Of a DNA stretch of 15,473 nt, positions 6,140 to 12,863 are shown in pieces (within the stretch, counting starts at the first letter, position 1; every line of letters begins with the position of its first letter). The translations under genes and the position numbers were made by a program. Source of the stretch: Candidatus Bathyarchaeota archaeon (GTDB lineage Archaea > Thermoproteota > Bathyarchaeia > 40CM-2-53-6); assembly GCA_005888695.1 (NCBI GenBank), contig VBBH01000193.1:1-15473 (forward strand), written 5' to 3'. Under the pieces are notes generated by a model. The model did not search any database and had not been told where the DNA came from. It was given only the letters and a program-made list of their open reading frames with translations.

Positions 6140-6158
6140 TACCCGGGCTCCACGCAGA

Positions 6159-6202
6159 GACTAGGAAACCGTGTATCAGCGCCTAAAAACGCTAGTGTAA
6201 CA
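6159..6202. repeat. 44-nt dispersed element, copy 1
   Basis: Matches 7881-7924 without gaps at 37 of 44 positions. Perfect cores are GACTAGGAAA, AGCGCCTAAAAACG and GTGTAACA. This copy lies 20 nt upstream of the start of the minus-strand gene (6139) and 132 nt upstream of the phosphoesterase start (6334). Confidence 0.75.
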
Positions 6203-6234
6203 GGTTCTGCTGCCTAAACGTTGGATAAGTCGGC

Positions 6235-6254
6235 TGAACTCACCTGAACTCACC
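6235..6254. repeat. Perfect tandem 10-bp repeat
   Basis: TGAACTCACC occurs twice in tandem (6235-6244 and 6245-6254) in the spacer before the phosphoesterase gene. It could be a paired protein-binding site or a replication slip. Confidence 0.7.
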
Positions 6255-6333
6255 ATCACTCTCTTGAGTAAAGCCTGACTTATGGACATGATTCGACCGA
6301 TATCAGAACTCTCTAGAAGCAGGCATAGTCAGG

Positions 6334-7407
6334 TTGAGAACAGGGAGAACAGCCGGACCAAAACTGGTTGTCCTGACCGCAATTCTAATACTGTCTCCAG
6401 CTTTGTTGTCCACCGTCCATGTTGCAACAGCAGCTCCTGCGGGAAAATATTTCGATCATTTAGTAACTATAGTCATGGAGAATCAGGACCAAAACAGTGT
6501 ACTATCCGACGGGCATTACCAGTCGAGTCTCGCCGCGAATTATTCCCTAGCAACCGGATACAGCGCAATAGCTCATCCCAGCGAACCCAACTACTGTGTC
6601 ATGTTAGGCGCGTCAACATCAGGATGCTCCGATAATGGAGCATGCTGCAACACGGGACCCAACTTGATAGATCGGTTCGAACCGGCGGGAATAACCTGGA
6701 AGGCTTTTGCGGAAGACGCGGACGGCTCAGGAACCTGCAGCTTCAATCCTCCCCGTGGAGGCGACCATTTCCCATTCCTATTGTACACCAGCATCAACAA
6801 TAACCCGGGACGCTGCGCCAACATGCTGACCACCAGCTCTCCACGCGATCCTGAATTCGTAACGTCACTATCCGATCCTGCATCTGCACCAAGCTTCATC
6901 TGGTTGACACCAAACGACAATGACAACTCTCATGACACCTCGATCGGCACTGGCGACCACTATCTAGCCCGTCTTGTTCCCAGTATTCTAGCTAGTTCAG
7001 TCTTCAAGAATACGAGGGCAGCACTGTTCATAGTCTATGACGAGGGCAACGATCAAACATGTCACAGTGGAGGTCCAGACTGCGTCTACGCCTCCTGGTC
7101 CGGACCAGTGGTGGCTAAAGCGTTCAACTCGACCAAGAGTTACGATCACTACTCCTATGTTCACACAATAGAAGACAACTGGGGACTGCAACCATTGAAT
7201 TCCAATGATGCAAAAGCAGCGGTAATGTCTGAGTTCTTCACCGGCAGCAGCTTTTTCACAGGGACAGGTCAATGGCTCACACTCGTAATATTAGCCGCCG
7301 TAGTGTCCGCGGCGGTCCTGATTGGCTGGAAGATCATCCCGTCAAAAACGACAAGGCACGCTAGAAGAAGCCCTCGCAAGCATGCATCCCCGGTATCCTC
7401 AGTTTGA
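6334..7407 (+). CDS. Secreted phosphoesterase (acid phosphatase/phospholipase C-like, PF04185 type) with a C-terminal membrane anchor
   Basis: A 357-residue protein from a TTG at 6334, the only plausible start after the in-frame stop at 6289. A signal sequence (about 9-34, ending ATAAPA) leads into the phosphoesterase domain (40-300). Family motifs are MENQ (48-51) after a beta strand, HPSEPNY (81-87), a metal-site-like H145 in GGDHFPF, NDNDNSHDTS (194-203), GDHYL (207-211), YDEGND (235-240) and YDHYSYVHTIED (270-281). This family hydrolyses phosphate monoesters or phospholipid head groups outside the cell. Six cysteines at 88, 98, 104, 105, 135 and 161 may form disulfides. A membrane helix at about 315-335 is followed by a Lys/Arg/His-rich tail (336-350), so the enzyme is held on the outer face of the membrane. 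Substrate is not known. Confidence 0.9.
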   Translation: MRTGRTAGPKLVVLTAILILSPALLSTVHVATAAPAGKYFDHLVTIVMENQDQNSVLSDGHYQSSLAANYSLATGYSAIAHPSEPNYCVMLGASTSGCSDNGACCNTGPNLIDRFEPAGITWKAFAEDADGSGTCSFNPPRGGDHFPFLLYTSINNNPGRCANMLTTSSPRDPEFVTSLSDPASAPSFIWLTPNDNDNSHDTSIGTGDHYLARLVPSILASSVFKNTRAALFIVYDEGNDQTCHSGGPDCVYASWSGPVVAKAFNSTKSYDHYSYVHTIEDNWGLQPLNSNDAKAAVMSEFFTGSSFFTGTGQWLTLVILAAVVSAAVLIGWKIIPSKTTRHARRSPRKHASPVSSV

Positions 7408-7472
7408 GAAAATCACAGAGATACAGGTAAGACATAACCTCGGCCCGCGAAGCCGCCAGCCTCTGGCCAGTG

Positions 7473-7598
7473 TTATGGGGTAAGATTCTGAAGGATGTAG
7501 AGTCGGATGATGGCCTCCTCGACGGCGCGCGGATCATATAACAGATACAGGTCCAAGTCAGAAAGTTCCGCGTTCTCCACCGCCCTCTGGACTTGCAT
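7473..7598 (-). CDS. Possible small ORF, 41 aa
   Basis: An ATG at 7598 is preceded by GGAGG only 3 nt away, close but recognisable as a ribosome site. The 41 residues look protein-like: acidic and leucine-rich, with two likely helices (LSDLDLYLLYDP, VEEAIIRLYILQN), and with mostly G or C in third positions. The frame stays open upstream for about 16 codons before a stop, so it could instead be the tail of a decayed gene. No family was recognised; low confidence. Confidence 0.3.
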   Translation of the reverse strand: MQVQRAVENAELSDLDLYLLYDPRAVEEAIIRLYILQNLTP

Positions 7599-7799
7599 TT
7601 TCCTCCAAGCACACCTGGTCAAGGCCCAATATAGCTCGTCCGTACATCACAGAGCACGAAACATCATCTTCTTGCAGTGAAGTTAGAGGGAATCCAATGT
7701 CGTTTCAAAGAACCACCGCCCAACACAATTCATATCATGAAGAAGCAGGAAGAACCGAACCGAGGAATCTGTAAAAGGTTGACCGAGCCGGTAATCGAT

Positions 7800-7813
7800 C
7801 CCCGTGCCCGGGG
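7800..7813. repeat. GC-rich hairpin
   Basis: CCCCG-TGCC-CGGGG forms a perfect 5-bp stem with a 4-nt loop inside the gene-poor spacer. No T-run follows, so it is not obviously a terminator. Confidence 0.4.
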
Positions 7814-7880
7814 CTTAGAAGGGTCCATCACGCAATAGTTCCTAGACCACGGCACTCAAGGAATCCTAGCTAGACTTGAA

Positions 7881-7924
7881 GACTAGGAAAACATTGATGA
7901 GCGCCTAAAAACGGTGGTGTAACA
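7881..7924. repeat. 44-nt dispersed element, copy 2
   Basis: Gapless match to 6159-6202 (37 of 44 positions). It lies 142 nt upstream of the GTG at 8066, close to the 132 nt between copy 1 and the phosphoesterase start, so a shared promoter or regulatory element for plus-strand genes is possible. GCTAGACTTGA abuts it on the left. Confidence 0.75.
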
Positions 7925-8065
7925 CAGAGTGCCAATCCCTGCGGCTTTGATCTACTTGGAACACTAAGACAAAAACCAGTCCAAGACACCTACTTGACAT
8001 CTCTGCTCTCTAACAAACGATTAAGACATAGCCCTCTTCACGATGATGCTGGAATAGATAGCAAC

Positions 8066-8305
8066 GTGAACACCACAACTGAGCGAGCTGAAGGAATGGG
8101 CTGGAGAGTCGCCGTATCAATCGTCACCCTTTTCGGCTCGATAATAGCCGCAATTATCTGGCTATTCTTCTACGCAGGAAATTTCAACGCCTATCAGAAT
8201 ATCGCCGTTATTTTCGTGATCATCTTGGCCTTCATCGCGATAATGGGAGCCACCTGGGCGCCCTGGGGCATGAAACAAGGAACCTGGTGGGAGCGAAAAA
8301 AATAG
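8066..8305 (+). CDS. Small two-helix membrane protein
   Basis: A protein of 79 residues from the GTG at 8066 (103 if the TTG at 7994 is used). It has a short polar start, then MGWRVAVSIVTLFG leading into a first membrane helix (about residues 12-32), the link FNAYQN, and a second helix (about 39-60) ending in Trp/Lys-rich WWERKK. Small archaeal proteins of this shape usually start a few residues before the GWRV segment, so the GTG or even the ATG at 8096 is preferred over the TTG. A GGAA lies 11 nt before the GTG. The gene ends 26 nt before the six-helix zinc-ribbon protein on the same strand, so the two are probably an operon. Function unknown. Confidence 0.75.
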   Translation: MNTTTERAEGMGWRVAVSIVTLFGSIIAAIIWLFFYAGNFNAYQNIAVIFVIILAFIAIMGATWAPWGMKQGTWWERKK

Positions 8306-8331
8306 CTCGTAATCTATCTGGATGAAATGAC

Positions 8332-9222
8332 ATGACAGTCCAGCCTGAGCAGAGTATCAAACGCGAACTGAGCCTCGGCGAGGTGATCCAGAAGACCTTC
8401 GAACTATACCGACGAGACTTCACCAAGTATTTCGTTCTCTTCGCAATAGTGGGCGCAATCATCGGAGTCGTCATGACGATAGCGCGGCAGATCTTCATCC
8501 TTCCGACTCCGCCCTCCAACCCGACGCCTCAACAAGTTTACACCTGGTTGCCTGGATTCTTTGCAACCCTGATCCCGCTCATCAGCTCAATCATTATCGT
8601 GAGTATCGTTTTCTCCGCCATCGCACAGGGAAGCGCAATCAAGATGGCCTCTGAACAGATTGAGAAGAGACAGACTGACCTCGGAAGATCAGTCAGATTC
8701 ACTGCCTCAAAACTGCCTTGGATTTGGGCGCTAAGTATCGTAGTCGGCATCATCGTCTTCTTGGGATTGATCGCCCTAATCATCCCCGGAATAATACTGG
8801 CGATAATGTACTCTCTGGCGCTTCCCGTCCTCCTAATCGAGAACAAAGGAGTCCTCGACAGTATGGGCAAGAGCCGTCAACTCGTCAGCCACAGATGGCT
8901 CAAGACGTTCGCAACCTTCTTTGTCCTCGCAATAATCGTCATAATAGCCTCGGCCATCGTGAATGCGATAACCGGGCCATTGGGCATCGCAGGCCCAGTG
9001 GTCAACGGCATTCTCTCGGCATTCTACCAACCGTTATTCCCGATACTAATGACCGTCTACTACTACTCCAACCTCGCCAGAATCACCACACTTCCAGCGG
9101 ACCAGATTTCGACAGCACCGACCATGACAGCCCAGGCTGGAATGAAGTTCTGCCCCAGTTGCGGCACACAGCTGGCCTCCTCGGCTACCTTCTGCTCCAA
9201 ATGTGGAGCTAAGCTGAATTAA
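8332..9222 (+). CDS. Multi-pass membrane protein (GPDPase-membrane-domain/DUF975-like) with C-terminal zinc ribbon
   Basis: A 296-residue protein with GGATGA (8320-8325) 6 nt before its ATG. The N-terminal segment SLGEVIQKTFELYRRDF (14-30) followed by helices at about 31-52, 76-98, 128-150, 151-168, 193-214 and 217-246 is the layout of the GPDPase-membrane-domain/DUF975 proteins. The conserved cytosolic loop with a 'gvldSmgkSrqLvshrW' pattern (173-189) is also typical. A linker leads to a zinc ribbon, C274/C277 and C288/C291. The same zinc-ribbon tail design occurs in the PH-like protein at 3083-3928. The family's role is unclear (some members are fused to phosphodiesterases). It follows the small membrane protein in a likely operon. 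Confidence 0.85.
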   Translation: MTVQPEQSIKRELSLGEVIQKTFELYRRDFTKYFVLFAIVGAIIGVVMTIARQIFILPTPPSNPTPQQVYTWLPGFFATLIPLISSIIIVSIVFSAIAQGSAIKMASEQIEKRQTDLGRSVRFTASKLPWIWALSIVVGIIVFLGLIALIIPGIILAIMYSLALPVLLIENKGVLDSMGKSRQLVSHRWLKTFATFFVLAIIVIIASAIVNAITGPLGIAGPVVNGILSAFYQPLFPILMTVYYYSNLARITTLPADQISTAPTMTAQAGMKFCPSCGTQLASSATFCSKCGAKLN

Positions 9223-9330
9223 CATAAGCCGCACCTCACAAGACGCTAAGTGAGAGTATAATCGAAAGTTTGCTGCTGCCGTGACTCGGCCATGCCACTA
9301 GCCGACCCCCTGCCCAATAACAACCGATTG

Positions 9331-9341
9331 GCTAGACTTGA
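9331..9341. repeat. Recurring 11-mer GCTAGACTTGA
   Basis: The exact 11-mer GCTAGACTTGA occurs at 7869-7879, 9331-9341 and 9770-9780, all on the plus strand. The first abuts copy 2 of the 44-nt element; the second covers the stop of the monooxygenase-like gene; the third lies 9 nt before the methyltransferase ATG. Meaning unknown. Confidence 0.5.
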
Positions 9342-9656
9342 AATAAAGTTTCTCCGAACCAGACCAGTGGATCCTCAGCCTGCATCGCTTGCGCCTTCGC
9401 TAGGAACTCCGTAAACGCTGGGTGCGAGTCAATCTCCTCATGATCGGCCATGCCAGGCACCTCCATGAAGGATATAATGCCGGAGGCCTTTCCTCGGCGT
9501 CATACCGCCCTGGATAGGGGTGAGGGAAGCGGCGAGGAATTTTCCCTCAGACTTGAACTTGCGCCAGAGAGGGAGGACCTCGTCTTTGAAGAGACGTTCA
9601 AATTCGGCAGCCTTACTCTCAGGAAACCTCAGAATAATCGTATTCGTCTGAGACAT
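9332..9656 (-). pseudogene. Antibiotic-biosynthesis-monooxygenase-like/dimeric ferredoxin-fold protein, single frameshift
   Basis: From the ATG at 9656, 56 codons encode MSQTNTIILRFPESKAAEFE and onward to TPRK. That frame then ends in unlikely protein. Dropping one G at about 9488 moves to the frame that continues ASGIISFMEVPGMADHEEID and FTEFLAKAQAMQ, and stops at 9332, giving about 107 residues. The beta-helix-helix-beta pattern, with a mid FMEVP strand, SHPAF and a C-terminal LVWFGE strand, resembles the dimeric alpha-beta barrel (ABM/Dabb) family of small monooxygenases and heme or stress proteins. The gene is divergent from the methyltransferase at 9790. Either it is a fresh pseudogene or the base is a sequencing error; the intact reading of the second half favours a recent or technical cause. 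Confidence 0.72.
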
Positions 9657-9789
9657 AGAATTGTATTTGGCAGGATTTCTCTTATCCCTTACTGTCAAAA
9701 AATCTAGGGAACTACAGAAACCAATTTGGGCCAGCCGATTATGATCAAGCCTTTGAAGGTCGATTGAAAGCTAGACTTGATGGTGCAAG

Positions 9790-10551
9790 ATGACAGGATG
9801 GGAGTATGAAGACCGAGAATACTGGGAGAAAGTCTACGCGCTACCAGAAAACTACATGGTAGAGGCCGCTGTCATCGAGGGCAATGATGGAGAAAACGAA
9901 TTCGATGCTAAGATGCTGAATGGGTGTGTTGGCAAAGTAGTTCTTGACATTGGATGCGGAGACGGCCCGTTCACGATCAGAATGGCGGAGCGAGCTAAGG
10001 AGGTTGTCGGGGTGGACTTTTCAAGAGTCGCGATCTCCGAAGCGAGAAAGAACCTTTCAAACAGCGGCCAGAAGAACCTGAGGTTTGAGCTAGCGAATGC
10101 TGAGAGCCTGCATTTTCCGAACGAAACCTTCGACCTAGTTACCTGCAGGCGCGGGCCGGTTACAGACCGCAAGAGGTCCCTGCGGGAGGCTCACAGAGTT
10201 TTGAAGAGACACGGAATTCTAATGGAGATTACAATCGGCGAGCGTGACAAAGAGAATCTGACGCGGATATTCGGTAGAGGGCAGATGATAGGGTCGGAAA
10301 GAGTTATCGATTTGAAAGAAAGAATGCTTAGAGAAGCTGGCTTCGAGAACCTTCAAATCAAGGAGTACATTGCTACCGAGATTTTTCCAACGATTAGGGA
10401 TCTGATTATCAGGCTGAAGGATTCACCCATAATCCCTGATTTCGACCCGGAGAAAGACAAGCGTTATTTGGAAGAGATTGTGAAGACATGTAAATCGTCG
10501 AAGGGAATAGAAACGCCAACCCATCGAGTCACAATCATCGCTCACACGTAG
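9790..10551 (+). CDS. Class I SAM-dependent methyltransferase
   Basis: A 253-residue protein. SAM-binding motif I is VVLDIGCGDGPFT (50-62), with a following acidic residue in VVGVDFS (D76) that would hold the ribose. Motif II-like AESLHFPNETFDLVTCRRG (104-122) and a post-motif region with LKRHGIL are typical of the Methyltransf_11/25 group. The first 35 residues (WEYEDREYWEKVYALPENY) form a helical cap often seen in small-molecule methyltransferases. The substrate cannot be told. The ATG at 9790 has no clear ribosome site; the 11-mer GCTAGACTTGA ends 9 nt before it. The gene is divergent from the frameshifted monooxygenase-like gene and is followed 124 nt later by a cupin on the same strand. 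Confidence 0.9.
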   Translation: MTGWEYEDREYWEKVYALPENYMVEAAVIEGNDGENEFDAKMLNGCVGKVVLDIGCGDGPFTIRMAERAKEVVGVDFSRVAISEARKNLSNSGQKNLRFELANAESLHFPNETFDLVTCRRGPVTDRKRSLREAHRVLKRHGILMEITIGERDKENLTRIFGRGQMIGSERVIDLKERMLREAGFENLQIKEYIATEIFPTIRDLIIRLKDSPIIPDFDPEKDKRYLEEIVKTCKSSKGIETPTHRVTIIAHT

Positions 10552-10563
10552 AGGATTTCGCGC

Positions 10564-10675
10564 TCACCCCACCAGGACCCAGTTCTGAACCGATCCCTCG
10601 GGAATCGGGATGAGATCGAACAGAAAGGCGTAAGGGATCTTGAACACCGAGTTCCCATTGCTAAGGTCGTAATCG
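10564..10675 (-). pseudogene. Possible gene remnant antisense between the methyltransferase and cupin
   Basis: The reverse strand from inside the cupin gene (about 10701) to a TGA at 10564-10566 is open in one frame for about 45 codons. In the spacer the frame reads DLSNGNSVFKIPYAFLFDLI, then PIPEGSVQNWVLVG and stop. That is a well-balanced mix of charged and hydrophobic residues, unlike random spacer. There is no start codon in the frame before an upstream TAG. It could be the C-terminus of a gene lost when the cupin was inserted. Family not recognised. Confidence 0.35.
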
Positions 10676-11053
10676 ATGATGGAGATTGAAGTCGTTCGCA
10701 GTTCAGAATTGAAGACAGGCTATTCGACTCCAGGAATAGTCCGGGAGAAAGCGTTCGAATCCATGCACAGATACATCATCGTTTCACGGACACGAGTTGC
10801 AGCCGGAAAGATCTCGGACTGGCACCATCATGGAACACGTCACCTCTACGCGTTCCTCGAAGCTGGGCGAATGCGACTAGAATATGGTCCCAAAGGCAAG
10901 ACTGCTGTCGAGGCTAGACAGGGAGACTTCTTCCATATTCCTCCTCTACTAGTGCATCGCGACGTGAATCCAGACAGAGAACAAGAGCTTGCAGTCGTGA
11001 ATATTCTCATAGGAAGAGGGGAGCCAGTCATCAATGTCAAGGGTCCCAAGTAA
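10676..11053 (+). CDS. Cupin-fold metal-binding protein
   Basis: A 125-residue single-domain cupin. Cupin motif 1 is at about 44-71: GKISDWHHHGTRHLYAFLEAG supplies H50-H52 and H56 in place of the usual HxH and Glu, with the closing Gly at 71. Motif 2 is GDFFHIPPLLVHRD (83-96) with H87 and H94. The histidine-rich site suggests a bound metal such as Fe, Mn or Zn. Cupins of this size include dioxygenases, isomerases and ligand-binding regulators; nothing in the sequence picks one. An in-frame stop lies at 10670, so the ATG at 10676 (or 10679) must be the start. It lies between the methyltransferase and the glyoxalase-like gene on the same strand. Confidence 0.87.
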   Translation: MMEIEVVRSSELKTGYSTPGIVREKAFESMHRYIIVSRTRVAAGKISDWHHHGTRHLYAFLEAGRMRLEYGPKGKTAVEARQGDFFHIPPLLVHRDVNPDREQELAVVNILIGRGEPVINVKGPK

Positions 11054-11106
11054 CTTGGCTGATCACACTCCAACGTCAATTTTCGTATCTACGCGAAAGG
11101 AGCAAT

Positions 11107-11116
11107 CCATAATACT
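11107..11116 (+). promoter_or_regulatory. TATA-box promoter for the VOC gene (leaderless)
   Basis: The A/T-rich core CATAATAC (11108-11115) is centred about 26 nt before the ATG at 11138, the archaeal distance for a leaderless transcript. No Shine-Dalgarno site precedes that ATG, which agrees. Confidence 0.5.
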
Positions 11117-11137
11117 CCTGTTTGCCGGTCACTACTC

Positions 11138-11530
11138 ATGCGTCCTAGACAGAACGGGTTACGCTTGCACCAAGTATTGCTGCAAGTCAAGGACGTAGAG
11201 CGATCTAAAGAGTTCTACACCAGGAAACTAGGCTTCAAGGTACTGTATGACTTTTCCCCCGAATACGTTGCCGTTCTTACCCCCAACAGGCTTCAGATAG
11301 GCTTACACCCGTTTCAAGACCGCCCCAGACGGCAGAGGTCTAGGAATCAACCTGCCGGGATAGAGTTTGAAGTCGACAACGTTGACCTCTGGTACCAACG
11401 GCTCAGAAAGCTAGGGATCAGGTTCAGCGAGAAACCGAAGGATTCCTGGGGAGAAAGGGAGGCTCGATTCTCAGACCCTGATGGCTACGGTCTAGCAATA
11501 TCGAGCCCGGCTAGGAAACCTTCAAAATGA
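11138..11530 (+). CDS. Glyoxalase/VOC superfamily protein
   Basis: A 130-residue protein with two beta-alpha-beta-beta-beta modules. The first begins LHQVLLQVKDVERSKEFYTR (10-29), the classic VOC opening with H11 as the first metal ligand, and ends with LQIGLH (H57). The second begins GIEFEVDNVD (74-83) and ends ARFSDPDGYGLAIS (109-122). In metal-dependent VOC enzymes the last strand usually carries a Glu at the place where Ala120 sits here, so one ligand seems missing. The protein may use a changed site or bind a ligand without catalysis. Substrate unknown. It is the last gene of the plus-strand group and its stop overlaps by 9 nt the end of a possible small ORF on the other strand. Confidence 0.88.
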   Translation: MRPRQNGLRLHQVLLQVKDVERSKEFYTRKLGFKVLYDFSPEYVAVLTPNRLQIGLHPFQDRPRRQRSRNQPAGIEFEVDNVDLWYQRLRKLGIRFSEKPKDSWGEREARFSDPDGYGLAISSPARKPSK

Positions 11531-11692
11531 GACTAGTTTGAAGTACACCCCGGTAGCGCGCCCGAATGTCTTAGCCCAATTCTTAGTGAACACTTCCGAA
11601 AACCCAGTGCAATTGTAATAGAACCCAAACGTAGGTGCCCTATCACCTGTGGATTCCTCGGATTTCAACGGGTAATTTGCGTGTCTGCCCAT
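11522..11692 (-). CDS. Possible small protein, 56 aa
   Basis: An ATG at 11692 opens a 56-codon frame ending in TGA at 11522-11524, inside the last codons of the convergent VOC gene. The product is rich in aromatic residues in its second half (TFGFYYNCTGFSEVF, then NWAKTFGRATGVYFKLVSF) and lacks a signal peptide or a long hydrophobic helix. Composition looks coding rather than random, but there is no ribosome site and no recognised family. A stop lies just 4 codons before the ATG, so it is either a small gene or the tail of a decayed one. Confidence 0.35.
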   Translation of the reverse strand: MGRHANYPLKSEESTGDRAPTFGFYYNCTGFSEVFTKNWAKTFGRATGVYFKLVSF

Positions 11693-11794
11693 AATGTGCG
11701 TTCAAACATGGGCCAAGTGCTCTTTCTGAAATACGATACGTATGGCTACATCCGGATTTGACCCGCTGCCCACTCTTTCCCGGGCTGAATATGT

Positions 11795-12703
11795 CTAGAA
11801 GTTCTTGTAGGGATCGATCCTCGACGGTCCTACTCCAACATAGTCCTCTGAATGGACCGCCCATTGAGCTGAAGCATCCTGTGGCCCTGGACTTGTCGGT
11901 GGGCACGTTGAGAGTTTGTAAGAACTGGTGACGGGTTGGTTCGGAAAGGATCCGAATGAAGCGGTCATGCCTGAAGTAGTGAATGTGCAGCCGGGCTGGA
12001 CAGTAGCGCTGAAGCCACTCCAAATATTTCCTGAAGGCTGGTCCGAGATTGTTCCGACGAATGCGCCACCACCAACCAGTCTCCCGTCCCTGGTCACTGC
12101 ATCCGCTTCTGCTGTGTAGATAGTGCCCGGGCCGGCAGTTCCAGAGCCAGAGGTCTTACTTGCGGCCACAATTCCACCCCTGAGAGAACTGCTCGAGAGC
12201 GCAGCCGCGCCTAGTCCCTTACCGGAGAAGGCTTCGTTTCCATCCTTGGAGGTGACGATGAAGGCTCCTGGGACACCTGAGCCTATGCAGCCGGCAACTA
12301 GCACATCTGCGCCTAGAAAGCTGCCCGAAATGATGGTGCCACCTGCAGACACTTGGCCTCTTGGACAGAGGAGGACAGGCGTATTGGCCGGGTTGTTGAC
12401 AGTTAGCCGGAACAATCCCGCGTCATACCCGATGCTTGCATGCAAGGTTCCACTAAAGGCACCAGCACCACTCGAGGCTGAGAAGGTAAAGAACATAGCA
12501 ACGGCAAGTGAACCTGACCCGGCTGACCCTGAACCTGACACGTTTTCTTGGGCGTTGCTAGAGTTTTGGGCGTTCAGGCCGTACGCTGTTCCCAAAGGTC
12601 CGAGCACTGTGCCAGCGACGAGTCCGATGATGATGGAGAGACAGAGCACATTGAACTTCTTAGGAGCACTCAAAATGAAGCGACGATTCGTTCGACTGTG
12701 CAA
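11795..12703 (-). CDS. Secreted Gly/Ser-rich protein of unknown function
   Basis: A 302-residue protein with a TTG start at 12703; a second TTG at 12673 (residue 11) is possible. A basic start (residues 6-17) and a hydrophobic segment (18-42, ending near GTAYGLNAQ) form a signal sequence or anchor. The rest is Gly/Ser/Ala-rich with alternating strands, for example ASIGYDAGLFRLTVN (89-103), and no helix, so it is probably a beta-structured extracellular protein. Four cysteines (about 113, 139, 239, 274) may pair. The opposite strand is also open over much of the gene, but its product is Pro/Ala-rich without a signal peptide, so the minus reading is preferred. No family recognised. It stands alone, followed by the possible 56-aa ORF. 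Confidence 0.7.
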   Translation of the reverse strand: MHSRTNRRFILSAPKKFNVLCLSIIIGLVAGTVLGPLGTAYGLNAQNSSNAQENVSGSGSAGSGSLAVAMFFTFSASSGAGAFSGTLHASIGYDAGLFRLTVNNPANTPVLLCPRGQVSAGGTIISGSFLGADVLVAGCIGSGVPGAFIVTSKDGNEAFSGKGLGAAALSSSSLRGGIVAASKTSGSGTAGPGTIYTAEADAVTRDGRLVGGGAFVGTISDQPSGNIWSGFSATVQPGCTFTTSGMTASFGSFPNQPVTSSYKLSTCPPTSPGPQDASAQWAVHSEDYVGVGPSRIDPYKNF

Positions 12704-12863
12704 GCTTAAGTAAGTTTCGGTTAGTCAGAGCCAAACCGTTTGTAACCTTTCTTGTCATTGCGAAGATATCGACCCCAGCGGCCCACTCTTCTTCGAGCGT
12801 CCTTTGACATAGAGCATTGTCTCCACGACACTCAGTGGTATTCATTTGCCACGGGGAACTCAC
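12660..12863 (-). CDS. Doubtful small ORF, 67 aa
   Basis: A GTG at 12863 is preceded by a strong AGGAGG 11 nt upstream, which is the only reason to list it. The 67 residues (with AAGVDIFAMTRKVTNG in the middle) fit no pattern known to me. The end overlaps the start of the secreted-protein gene by 44 nt in another frame. The AGGAGG could be chance. A later in-frame ATG (12845) is a second candidate start. Confidence 0.22.
   Translation of the reverse strand: MSSPWQMNTTECRGDNALCQRTLEEEWAAGVDIFAMTRKVTNGLALTNRNLLKLAQSNESSLHFECS

Larger units (their letters stand above)
7408..7993. other. Gene-poor spacer of 586 nt
   Basis: No convincing long gene on either strand. It holds a possible 41-codon ORF on the minus strand (7473-7598), a GC hairpin (7800-7813), one copy of the motif GCTAGACTTGA (7869-7879) and copy 2 of the 44-nt element (7881-7924). 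A 33-codon plus frame from an ATG at 7737 was seen but has no support beyond being open. Confidence 0.6.

Noticed and set aside
6591..7272. Two open frames on the minus strand under the phosphoesterase
   Set aside because: Shadows of a gene with strong family motifs.
8718..9212. Open frame of 164 codons on the plus strand inside the six-helix membrane protein
   Set aside because: It is a shadow of the 8332-9222 gene, which has clear helices and a zinc ribbon; the shadow product is Arg/Pro/His-rich.
9450..9707. Open frame of 85 codons on the plus strand
   Set aside because: Antisense to the frameshifted monooxygenase-like gene; the minus-strand reading gives a recognisable fold pattern in two joined frames.
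12123..12713. Long open frame of 196 codons on the plus strand
   Set aside because: It is antisense to the secreted-protein gene (11795-12703), its product is Pro/Ala-rich without domain pattern, and the minus reading has a signal peptide and secreted composition.
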